Assembly: GCA_946183715.1 (NCBI GenBank)
Contig: CAMHDB010000102.1
Coordinates: forward strand, 1-6,814
DNA from: an uncultured Oscillibacter sp.
GTDB lineage: Bacteria > Bacillota > Clostridia > Oscillospirales > Oscillospiraceae
Reading direction: 5' to 3'
Length of the DNA: 6,814 nucleotides
Below are positions 1 through 5,291 of this stretch, piece after piece; position 1 is the first letter of the stretch, and the number at the start of each line of letters is the position of its first letter. The notes under the pieces were generated by a model. That model was not told the DNA's origin and did not search any database. It worked only from the letters and a program-made list of their open reading frames with translations. Made by a program: the position numbers and the translations under genes.

Positions 1-1505
1 GCAGCGGCGTCTTTACCCACCTGCTGGTCTGGAAAATCGACCGCATCAGCCGGAATCTGCTGGACTTCGCCACGATGTACACGGAACTGAAAGACCTCGG
101 CGTCATTTTCGTATCGAAAAACGAACAGTTCGACACCAGTACGGCAATGGGCGAAGCCATGTTGAAAATCATCCTCGTCTTTGCGGAACTGGAACGCAAC
201 ATGACTTCCGAGCGCGTCACCGCCACCATGATTTCGAGAGCCAGCAATGGCATTTGGAACGGCGGCAGGATTCCGTTCGGCTATGACTACAATTCGGAGA
301 CGATGGTCTTCAGTATCAACGAGACGGAGGCGCGGCTTGTTCGGATGATTCACGATATGTACGAGGAACAGCGTTCCCTTGTGCGGCTGGCGCGGATACT
401 GAACGAAAAAGGCTACCGGAGCCGAGCCGGAAACGAGTGGTCTCCATGCTCCCTGCTCATCATCCTCAGGAACGTCTTTTACTGCGGCGACTACCGCTAC
501 AATGTGCTGAAAGAGGGCAACCGTCAGAAGGTCAAGGACGAATCGGAGTGGGTTACGTTCCGCGACCACCATGTACCAATCGTTGACCGCGAGCAGAAAG
601 AGCGGATTGTCGCAACCTTGAAATCAAACTCCCGCCTCTCAAAGACACGCGTCCATGCCGGGAAACACACGCACGTCTTTGGAAATCTGGTCTTCTGCGG
701 GAACTGCGGAAAGCCGATGGGAGCCACGCCGAGCAATCTGAAAGCGGATGGATGGAGGTACTCGAACTATCTTTGCCCGACAAAGCGCAAACGGGCCAAT
801 CTGTGTACGGGGAAATCAACTTCCGACCCCATCCTTGGTGAGTTCGTGTTCAACTATGTCCTCAATATGCTAAACGCCCAGCGGAACTTCGATGGAATCC
901 GTTCGCCAAGGGACTTGCAGGCAGCATTGCTGACAGGCAACGCCTTCGCCCATATTGCCAGCATTGAGCCGGATGGTCTGAACGACCTCTACAACGTCCT
1001 TGCCGCTGGCGGCGTTTCAGGGGAAATCTATGGCAAGTCGGTGAAAATCAGGACAAAGAAACGGAAGGCCGATTCCGAACTGACAAATCTCCGGGCTGAA
1101 AAGCAACGCCTCGAACGCGCCCTCGAACGGCTGACGAATCTGTACCTCTATTCAGATGAGGCCATGTCCCAGCGTGAATACGTTGTCCAAAAAGCCAAGC
1201 TCATCGAATCTCTGGATGAGGTGACGGAACAAATCGGCTTCGCGTCCTCCGACGCGTGGCAGGAATCCATCACAGACGAGGATTTCGTGCAACGCGCCAG
1301 CGAGTTCATCATTGCGAGAAATCTCACGGATCGCTCTTACATCTGTTACAAGCGCCTCGCCATGAGTGTTGACGCTGGGGTTCTGAAGTCCTTTATAGCC
1401 AGTATCATCGACAGCATTATCATCCTTGACGGCATGGTCAAGACCATCACCTTCCGCAACGGCCTGTCCCATACCTTTGTTTTTCGAGGGGACGGCGGCG
1501 AATGA
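1..1505 (+). CDS. Large serine recombinase (site-specific integrase), N-terminus off the window
   Basis: Enzymes of this family integrate or excise prophages and conjugative elements through a covalent Ser-DNA intermediate. The open frame enters from the left edge (first full codon at base 3) and gives 500 residues. The ATG at 75 is internal, because the resolvase signature VWKIDRISRN lies upstream of it, with both conserved arginines (visible residues 14 and 17). The segment with the nucleophilic Ser, probably the first 60-70 residues, is missing. Then follow the resolvase end and helix E (FAELERNMTSERV, about 60-72), the 'recombinase' domain (about 90-190, GGRIPFGY), a zinc ribbon with Cys 232, 235, 258 and 268, a charged coiled coil (about 350-415), and a C-terminal beta end (IIILDGMVKTITFRNG). 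No frameshift is seen. Base composition is less GC-rich than in the downstream genes, which suggests transfer. Family call is firm; the parent element is unknown. Confidence 0.95.
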   Translation, partial: SGVFTHLLVWKIDRISRNLLDFATMYTELKDLGVIFVSKNEQFDTSTAMGEAMLKIILVFAELERNMTSERVTATMISRASNGIWNGGRIPFGYDYNSETMVFSINETEARLVRMIHDMYEEQRSLVRLARILNEKGYRSRAGNEWSPCSLLIILRNVFYCGDYRYNVLKEGNRQKVKDESEWVTFRDHHVPIVDREQKERIVATLKSNSRLSKTRVHAGKHTHVFGNLVFCGNCGKPMGATPSNLKADGWRYSNYLCPTKRKRANLCTGKSTSDPILGEFVFNYVLNMLNAQRNFDGIRSPRDLQAALLTGNAFAHIASIEPDGLNDLYNVLAAGGVSGEIYGKSVKIRTKKRKADSELTNLRAEKQRLERALERLTNLYLYSDEAMSQREYVVQKAKLIESLDEVTEQIGFASSDAWQESITDEDFVQRASEFIIARNLTDRSYICYKRLAMSVDAGVLKSFIASIIDSIIILDGMVKTITFRNGLSHTFVFRGDGGE

Positions 1506-1506
1506 A

Positions 1507-1544
1507 AAAGCCCTGAACGCCGGACATACGACGTTCAGGGCTTT
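1507..1544. terminator. Bidirectional hairpin terminator between the recombinase and queA
   Basis: A perfect 13-bp inverted repeat (AAAGCCCTGAACG at 1507-1519, CGTTCAGGGCTTT at 1532-1544) with a 12-nt loop begins one base after the recombinase stop. Read on the - strand the stem is followed by five T, read on the + strand by three T. It should therefore serve both convergent genes, and better queA. It could instead be part of the mobile element's end. Confidence 0.8.
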
Positions 1545-1608
1545 CCGCCTCTTTATGCGTTTTTGCGAGGATTATTCCGAAACCGTGACGGAAACAGCGA
1601 AAATTGAT

Positions 1609-2634
1609 TCAAAAAAGCAACATAGCGTCGCCGAAGGAAAAGAAGCGGTAGCGCTCCTTGACTGCTTCCCGGTAGGCGTTGAGTATCCGTTCGCGTCCGG
1701 CGAAGGCCGAGACCAACATCAACAGCGTACTTTCCGGCAGGTGGAAATTCGTCACGAGCGCGTCCGTGACTTTGAAGCGGTAGCCGGGGTAAATGTAAAT
1801 CCCCGTCCAGCCCGCGCCGGGTTTCAGGATTCCGCTTTCGTCGGCCCACGTTTCGAGCGTCCGGCAGGATGTCGTGCCCACGCAGACACACCGCCCGCCG
1901 TTGGCCCGGGTACGGTTCACCAGTTCGGCGGTCTCCGGCGGCACGACACAGTATTCCTTGTGCATTTCGTGCTCCAACGGGTTCTCCTCCCGCACGGGGC
2001 GGAATGTCCCGAGGCCTACGTGTAACGTCACGGAACCGATTCCAACGCCCCGCGCCCCGATTTCCGACAGCAATTCTTTGGTGAAATGCAGTCCGGCAGT
2101 CGGGGCCGCCGCGCTCCCGTTGATTTTCGCGTAGACCGTCTGATAACGGTCGCGGTCGCGGAGTTTCTCCCGGATGTACGGCGGCAGGGGCATTTCCCCG
2201 AGGCGCTCCAGCACTTCTAGGAAAATCCCGTCCCATGTGAATTTCACTAGGCGGTTTCCGTTGTTGAGGTGTTCGAGTATCTCCGCCGACAGTTCCCCGC
2301 CGCCGAACGTGACCACCGTCCCCGGGCGGAGTTTCCGCCCCGGTCGGACGAGGCATTCCCACACGCCGCCGCCGCGCTCCGTCAAGAGCAATATTTCGCT
2401 GACGCCGCCGCCCGGCTGACGCTGTCCGATGAGGCGCGCCGGAATCACCCGGGAATCGTTCAAAATCAGACAGTCCCCCGGGCATAGAAACCGCGGCAAA
2501 TCATAGAAATGATGATGGGCTATTTCGCCCGTTGCGCGGTTCAGTGTCATGAGGCGCGACGCGTCACGGCGTTCGGCGGGCGTCTGGGCAATCAGTTCGG
2601 GCGGGAGGTCGTAGGAAAAATCACTGGTCTTCAT
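1609..2634 (-). CDS. queA: S-adenosylmethionine:tRNA ribosyltransferase-isomerase QueA
   Basis: QueA transfers and isomerises the ribosyl part of SAM onto 7-aminomethyl-7-deazaguanine at tRNA position 34, giving epoxyqueuosine in queuosine biosynthesis; it is cytosolic. The 341 residues match the usual length (about 340-356). Family blocks occur in order: SDFSYDLPPELIAQTP (4-19), LNDSRVIPARL (58-68), GEMPLPPYI (146-154), DRYQTVYA (162-169), AAAPTAGLHFT (175-185), TLHVGLGTFRPV (203-214), GTTSCRTLE (253-261), TNFHLPESTLLML (295-307) and FFSFGDAMLL (331-340). The ATG is supported by AAAGGA at 2645-2650, ten bases upstream, and by the typical MKTSDF beginning. The gene is intact and convergent with the recombinase. 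No tgt is adjacent within the window, although the two are often neighbours. No clear promoter was found for it. Confidence 0.97.
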   Translation of the reverse strand: MKTSDFSYDLPPELIAQTPAERRDASRLMTLNRATGEIAHHHFYDLPRFLCPGDCLILNDSRVIPARLIGQRQPGGGVSEILLLTERGGGVWECLVRPGRKLRPGTVVTFGGGELSAEILEHLNNGNRLVKFTWDGIFLEVLERLGEMPLPPYIREKLRDRDRYQTVYAKINGSAAAPTAGLHFTKELLSEIGARGVGIGSVTLHVGLGTFRPVREENPLEHEMHKEYCVVPPETAELVNRTRANGGRCVCVGTTSCRTLETWADESGILKPGAGWTGIYIYPGYRFKVTDALVTNFHLPESTLLMLVSAFAGRERILNAYREAVKERYRFFSFGDAMLLF

Positions 2635-2644
2635 GGGGAATCCG

Positions 2645-2650
2645 TCCTTT
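2645..2650 (-). promoter_or_regulatory. Ribosome-binding site of queA
   Basis: AAAGGA on the - strand lies ten bases before the ATG at 2634. This is slightly far but usable, and it supports the chosen start. No convincing -35/-10 pair was found upstream on this strand. Confidence 0.6.
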
Positions 2651-2668
2651 GTTACACTTTCTCCGCTC

Positions 2669-2697
2669 TTGACAAGGTGCGGGAAGCGTGATAGTAT
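2669..2697 (+). promoter_or_regulatory. Sigma-A/sigma-70 promoter of the asd-dapA operon
   Basis: A perfect -35 TTGACA (2669-2674) is followed by exactly 17 bases and TAGTAT (2692-2697). A TG one base before the -10 forms an extended -10. Transcription should begin near 2703-2705, which leaves a leader of about 165 nt before the asd start. The same -10 hexamer and spacing recur at the promoter at 5196-5224. Confidence 0.8.
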
Positions 2698-2702
2698 TTC
2701 TC

Positions 2703-2867
2703 CGCTTTTCTGTTGGGGATTCCTATGGCCTTTCCCCGCACACGCGGGGGTGCTCCTAAAAATGATAGTGACCGATTTGGCCTGTCCTTTCCCCGCACAC
2801 GCAGGGCGATTCCGCCGACAGAAGAGCGCATTTTGATATTTCTATAAACGCATGGGAGTGAATAGCA
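2703..2867 (+). promoter_or_regulatory. Long structured 5' leader of asd
   Basis: The predicted leader can fold into a long-range stem. CGCTTTTCTGTTGG (2703-2716) pairs along all 14 positions with CCGACAGAAGAGCG (2815-2828), using two G-U pairs. Inside are the hairpin CCCCGC/GCGGGG with ACAC loop (2734-2749) and a weaker copy (2791-2806). The closing stem is followed by a U-rich stretch (2831-2843). I see none of the consensus sequences I know for the lysine riboswitch, T-box or SAM riboswitches. A regulatory role is inferred; it may only be structured repeat debris. The asd Shine-Dalgarno lies outside the stem. Confidence 0.4.
2729..2813. repeat. Two-copy type I-E CRISPR-like repeat (degenerate, orphan)
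   Basis: Two 28-nt direct repeats (2729-2756 and 2786-2813) are separated by 29 nt. Their first 17 bases, CCTTTCCCCGCACACGC, are identical; five of the last 11 differ. The first copy carries the palindrome CCCCGC-ACAC-GCGGGG followed by GGTGCTCC, the layout of type I-E CRISPR repeats in Firmicutes. The second copy is worn at its 3' part, as terminal CRISPR repeats often are. The 57-nt period is about four short of the usual 61 for I-E arrays. No cas gene lies in the window. A dispersed palindromic repeat is the alternative. Confidence 0.5.
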
Positions 2868-2870
2868 GTG
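2854..2870 (+). promoter_or_regulatory. Ribosome-binding site and GTG start of asd
   Basis: GGGAGTG at 2854-2860 lies seven bases before GTG at 2868. No in-frame ATG fits, and the dehydrogenase sequence begins directly with MKQYKAGVIGATG, so GTG is taken as the initiation codon. Confidence 0.75.
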
Positions 2871-3953
2871 AAACAATATAAAGCAGGTGTCATTGGTGCT
2901 ACGGGAATGGTGGGACAACGTTTCGTGACGTTGTTAGCGGCGCACCCGTGGTTTCAACTGGTGGCCGTCGCGGCGAGCGGCAGGAGCGCCGGGAAAACGT
3001 ATGAGGAAGCCGTATCGAAACGCTGGGCGATGTCCGAGCCGATTCCCGACGCCGCGAAGGCGTTGACCGTACTCGACGCCGACGCCGACGCCGAGGCCCT
3101 TGCCGCGCAAGTCGACTTCTGTTTCTGCGCGGTCGACATGAAAAAGGAGGAAATCCGGGCGCTGGAGGAGCGCTACGCGAAACTCGAATGCCCGATAGTC
3201 TCCAACAACTCCGCCAACCGCTGGACGCCTGATGTTCCTATGGTCGTCCCCGAACTCAACGCCGAACATCTGGAAGTCATCGACGCCCAAAAGAAGCGCT
3301 TAGGCACGAAACGCGGCTTTATCGCGGTGAAGTCGAACTGCTCCCTGCAAAGCTATGTCCCGGCCCTGCACCCCCTCCGCAAGTACGGGCTGGAGCGCGT
3401 GTTGGTGTGTACGTATCAGGCGATTTCAGGCGCGGGGAAGACGTTCGAGCGCTGGCCCGAAATGGTTGACAACTGTATCCCGTACATCGGCGGCGAGGAG
3501 GAGAAGAGCGAACAGGAGCCCTTGAAACTCTGGGGCCGCGTCGAGGGCGGGCGTATCGTGACGGCGGAGGGGCCGTCGATTACCGCGCAGTGCTTCCGGG
3601 TGGCCTGTCTTGACGGGCATATGGCGGCGGTGTTCATGAAGTTCGCGGAGAACCGCAAGCCGTCTATTGAGCAGATTCGCGCCGACTGGGACGCCTTCCG
3701 CGGCCCCGCGCAGGAATTGCAACTCCCGTCCGCTCCGAAACAGTTCTTACACTATTTTGAGGAACCCGACCGCCCGCAAACCCGCCTCGACCGGAATCTC
3801 GAACGCGGCATGGCGATTTCCCTCGGGCGTCTGCGCCCCGATACGCAGTACGACTACAAATTCGCCGGGCTGAGCCACAATACCCTACGCGGCGCGGCGG
3901 GCGGCGGCGTGCTGCTGGCCGAATTGCTCTGCGCGAAAGGCTATCTGGACTGA
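2868..3953 (+). CDS. asd: Aspartate-semialdehyde dehydrogenase, archaeal/fungal type
   Basis: The enzyme reduces L-4-aspartyl phosphate with NADPH to L-aspartate 4-semialdehyde, the branch point to lysine/diaminopimelate and to threonine and methionine. The 361 residues begin with a Rossmann dinucleotide motif (GVIGATGMVGQRF, 7-19). The catalytic Cys is 158 in KSNCSLQ, followed by QAISGAGK (184-191). The likely acid/base His is 251 in CLDGHMAA, with the substrate Arg at 244. The SNCS context and overall length place it in the archaeal/fungal-type branch rather than the E. coli branch. It is first in an operon with dapA, 23 bases downstream. A run of GACGCC units gives an acidic DADADAEA stretch (70-77), probably in a surface loop. 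Confidence 0.96.
   Translation: MKQYKAGVIGATGMVGQRFVTLLAAHPWFQLVAVAASGRSAGKTYEEAVSKRWAMSEPIPDAAKALTVLDADADAEALAAQVDFCFCAVDMKKEEIRALEERYAKLECPIVSNNSANRWTPDVPMVVPELNAEHLEVIDAQKKRLGTKRGFIAVKSNCSLQSYVPALHPLRKYGLERVLVCTYQAISGAGKTFERWPEMVDNCIPYIGGEEEKSEQEPLKLWGRVEGGRIVTAEGPSITAQCFRVACLDGHMAAVFMKFAENRKPSIEQIRADWDAFRGPAQELQLPSAPKQFLHYFEEPDRPQTRLDRNLERGMAISLGRLRPDTQYDYKFAGLSHNTLRGAAGGGVLLAELLCAKGYLD
3075..3098 (+). repeat. Short tandem hexamer inside asd
   Basis: GACGCC occurs three times in tandem, followed by GAGGCC. It encodes alternating Asp-Ala. It stays in frame whatever the copy number, so slippage would change protein length by two residues per unit. Confidence 0.7.
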
Positions 3954-3964
3954 CAATCAGGAAT

Positions 3965-3970
3965 GGAGGA
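3965..3970 (+). promoter_or_regulatory. Ribosome-binding site of dapA
   Basis: GGAGGA lies six bases before the dapA ATG, inside the 23-base gap after the asd stop. dapA therefore has its own strong initiation signal while sharing the asd transcript. Confidence 0.8.
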
Positions 3971-3976
3971 TTCTAT

Positions 3977-4867
3977 ATGAAAAGCCCCATTTTCACCGGT
4001 TCGGGCGTGGCGATTGTGACGCCGTTCAAGTCCGGCGGCGTGGACTTCGACGCCTTCGGGCGTATCATCGACTGGCAGATTGACAGCGGTATCGACGCCG
4101 TGATTGTCTGCGGCACGACGGGCGAATCCGTGACCATGAGCAACGAGGAGCGCCTGCGGACTATCGCCTACTGCGTCGAGCGCGTCGCCGGACGCGTCCC
4201 GGTTATCGCCGGGAGCGGCACCAACGACACCGCCCACGCCGTCGCGCTGTCGAAAGACGCCCAGCGCGCCGGCGCCGACGCCCTCCTGCTTGTCACGCCC
4301 TACTATAACAAGGCCACCCAAAACGGCCTTGTACAGCACTACCTCCGCATTCTCGACGCCGTGGAGCGCCCCTGTATTCTCTATAACGTCCCGTCGCGCA
4401 CGGGCGTGAGTATCGCCCCGGAGACCTGCGCGAAACTCTCCGGACACCCCAATATGCACGGTATCAAGGAGGCGTCGGGGAATCTCGGGGCCGTACAGGA
4501 CATTCTCCGCCTGTGCCCGGAGGATTTCTACGTCTGGTCGGGCAACGACGACCAGACCGTGCCGATTTACGCGCTGGGCGGAAAGGGCGTGGTTTCGGTC
4601 GTGGCGAACGTGTACCCCACGGAAATGCGCCGCATGACGGAACTGTGCAAGGCGAACGACTTCGCCGCCGCCGGGAAACTGCAAGTACAGTTGAAAAAGC
4701 TGTGCGACTCGATGTTCTGCGAGGTGAACCCCGGCCCCGTCAAGGCCGCGATGAATCTGCTGGGCCTCGACGCCGGGGAGTACCGTCTGCCCATGTGCGA
4801 GCCGTCGCCGGAGCATATGGCGTACATCCGCGACACGCTCAAAGAATACGGGCTTTTGAAGGGCTGA
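3977..4867 (+). CDS. dapA: 4-hydroxy-tetrahydrodipicolinate synthase DapA
   Basis: DapA condenses pyruvate with aspartate semialdehyde, the product of the preceding gene, as the first committed step to diaminopimelate and lysine. It is a TIM-barrel class I aldolase, usually a cytosolic tetramer. The 296 residues are full length. Visible residues: GTTGES (46-51) with Thr47; PYYN (108-111) with Tyr110; YNVPSRTG (136-143) with Tyr136 and Arg141; Schiff-base Lys164 in HGIKEASG. These sit three positions after the E. coli Thr44, Tyr107, Tyr133, Arg138 and Lys161. GNDDQTVPIYALGGKGVVSV (189-208) completes the family pattern. All catalytic residues are present. It is second in the asd operon; no dapB follows, and transcription should stop at 4882-4906. 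Confidence 0.98.
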   Translation: MKSPIFTGSGVAIVTPFKSGGVDFDAFGRIIDWQIDSGIDAVIVCGTTGESVTMSNEERLRTIAYCVERVAGRVPVIAGSGTNDTAHAVALSKDAQRAGADALLLVTPYYNKATQNGLVQHYLRILDAVERPCILYNVPSRTGVSIAPETCAKLSGHPNMHGIKEASGNLGAVQDILRLCPEDFYVWSGNDDQTVPIYALGGKGVVSVVANVYPTEMRRMTELCKANDFAAAGKLQVQLKKLCDSMFCEVNPGPVKAAMNLLGLDAGEYRLPMCEPSPEHMAYIRDTLKEYGLLKG

Positions 4868-5171
4868 TATCGCTGACGAACGCCGCCGGATTCCCCGGCG
4901 GCTTTTCGCTTACTATTGGAAAATTACAGGTGCTTCCTGCCGCTTCTTCGGCAATGGCGTCACGGTTGCGGCGTAAAAAACGCCGGAAGTAATCCGCCTC
5001 GGCGGGTTCAAAGCCGTCGTTGCTAATAATCCCGCCGTCCAAGTCCATGACTGCCGTATTGAAGCCCTTGTTTTTTGCCTGTTCAAACGTAACCTCTACG
5101 CCGCCCGTCGTGCGCGTATAAGTCACGACCGTGTTGCCGTGGACGCAGAGCGTGACATAGTGCCGCCGCAT
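4839..5171 (-). CDS. Small protein of unknown function (110 residues)
   Basis: I do not recognise the family. The gene is supported by an ideal Shine-Dalgarno (AGGAGG, seven bases before ATG at 5171) and by a sigma-A promoter just upstream. A TTG at 5177 is in frame, but it sits too close to the Shine-Dalgarno. The product is soluble-looking, with no signal peptide or membrane segment. A first part with alternating hydrophobics (HYVTLCVHGNTVVTYTRTT) suggests beta strands. A middle part (TAVMDLDGGIISNDGFEPAE) leads into a basic stretch (YFRRFLRRNRDAIAEEA), probably helical. The last 30 or so residues are Pro/Ser-rich, are encoded across the dapA terminator, and overlap the dapA 3' end by 29 bases on the opposite strand. 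They may be an unconserved extension. It lies downstream of groEL on the same strand. Confidence 0.65.
   Translation of the reverse strand: MRRHYVTLCVHGNTVVTYTRTTGGVEVTFEQAKNKGFNTAVMDLDGGIISNDGFEPAEADYFRRFLRRNRDAIAEEAAGSTCNFPIVSEKPPGNPAAFVSDISPSKARIL
4882..4906 (+). terminator. Intrinsic terminator of the asd-dapA operon
   Basis: GCCGCCGG (4882-4889) and CCGGCGGC (4895-4902) form an 8-bp GC-rich stem with a 5-nt loop, followed by TTTT. It begins 15 bases after the dapA stop. The same bases lie inside the 3' part of the small - strand gene. Confidence 0.85.
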
Positions 5172-5178
5172 ATGCAAC

Positions 5179-5185
5179 CCTCCTT
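5179..5185 (-). promoter_or_regulatory. Ribosome-binding site of the small unknown gene
   Basis: On the - strand AAGGAGG is seven bases before ATG at 5171 and only about one base before the alternative TTG at 5177. The spacing decides for the ATG. Confidence 0.8.
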
Positions 5186-5195
5186 TGCGACTTCC

Positions 5196-5224
5196 ATACT
5201 ACCACACCCGGCGCGGATTTTCAA
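5196..5224 (-). promoter_or_regulatory. Sigma-A/sigma-70 promoter of the small unknown gene
   Basis: Read on the - strand, TTGAAA (5219-5224), a 17-base spacer and TAGTAT (5196-5201), with TGG immediately before the -10, give an extended -10 promoter. The start should fall near 5189, leaving a leader of only about 18 nt that carries the Shine-Dalgarno. Confidence 0.75.
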
Positions 5225-5235
5225 GGACTGACAGC

Positions 5236-5275
5236 ACGGGAGACGGCCCCCGAACTGGGAACCGTCTCCCGTTTT
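5236..5275. terminator. Hairpin after groEL, probable weak terminator
   Basis: An 11-bp stem, ACGGGAGACGG (5236-5246) with CCGTCTCCCGT (5262-5272), has a 15-nt loop and follows the groEL stop by about 20 bases. The T run (5272-5275) is on the + strand side. In the groEL direction the stem is followed by TGCTGTCAGTCC, which is not T-rich. It may terminate poorly, slow 3' decay of the groEL message, or act on + strand transcripts. Confidence 0.5.
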
Positions 5276-5291
5276 GCGTGTGGTATCGGAA

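Noticed and set aside
1553..2485. A 310-codon open frame on the - strand in another frame of queA
   Set aside because: It is Arg/Gly/Pro-rich, has no family motif and lies almost entirely inside the well-supported queA; it is a by-product of GC-rich codon positions.
2695..2843. A small transposable (MITE-like) unit: 14-nt inverted arms plus TATTTCT at 2695-2701 and 2837-2843
   Set aside because: The direct repeats do not directly flank the arms: one base separates them on the left and eight on the right. The left copy lies partly within the -10 of the asd promoter. A leader RNA stem explains the arms better, though a genome-wide search for copies would decide.
2704..2867. Lysine riboswitch, T-box or SAM riboswitch in the asd leader
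   Set aside because: I could not find the conserved core sequences of any of these; a covariance-model search would be the decisive test.
2852..2881. A nine-codon frame starting at ATG 2852 that overlaps the asd start, a possible leader peptide
   Set aside because: It has no Shine-Dalgarno of its own, carries no regulatory codon run, and its ATG sits just before the asd ribosome-binding site. The overlap is most simply chance.
2652..2918. An 88-codon - strand open frame across the asd leader, containing PPRVRGK and LRVRGK
   Set aside because: The repeated peptide is only the translation of the CRISPR-like repeat; such sequences are a known cause of false gene calls.
3941..4816. A 291-codon open frame antisense to dapA
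   Set aside because: The composition is His/Val/Arg-rich with no recognisable domain, and the sense strand encodes a complete DapA with all catalytic residues.
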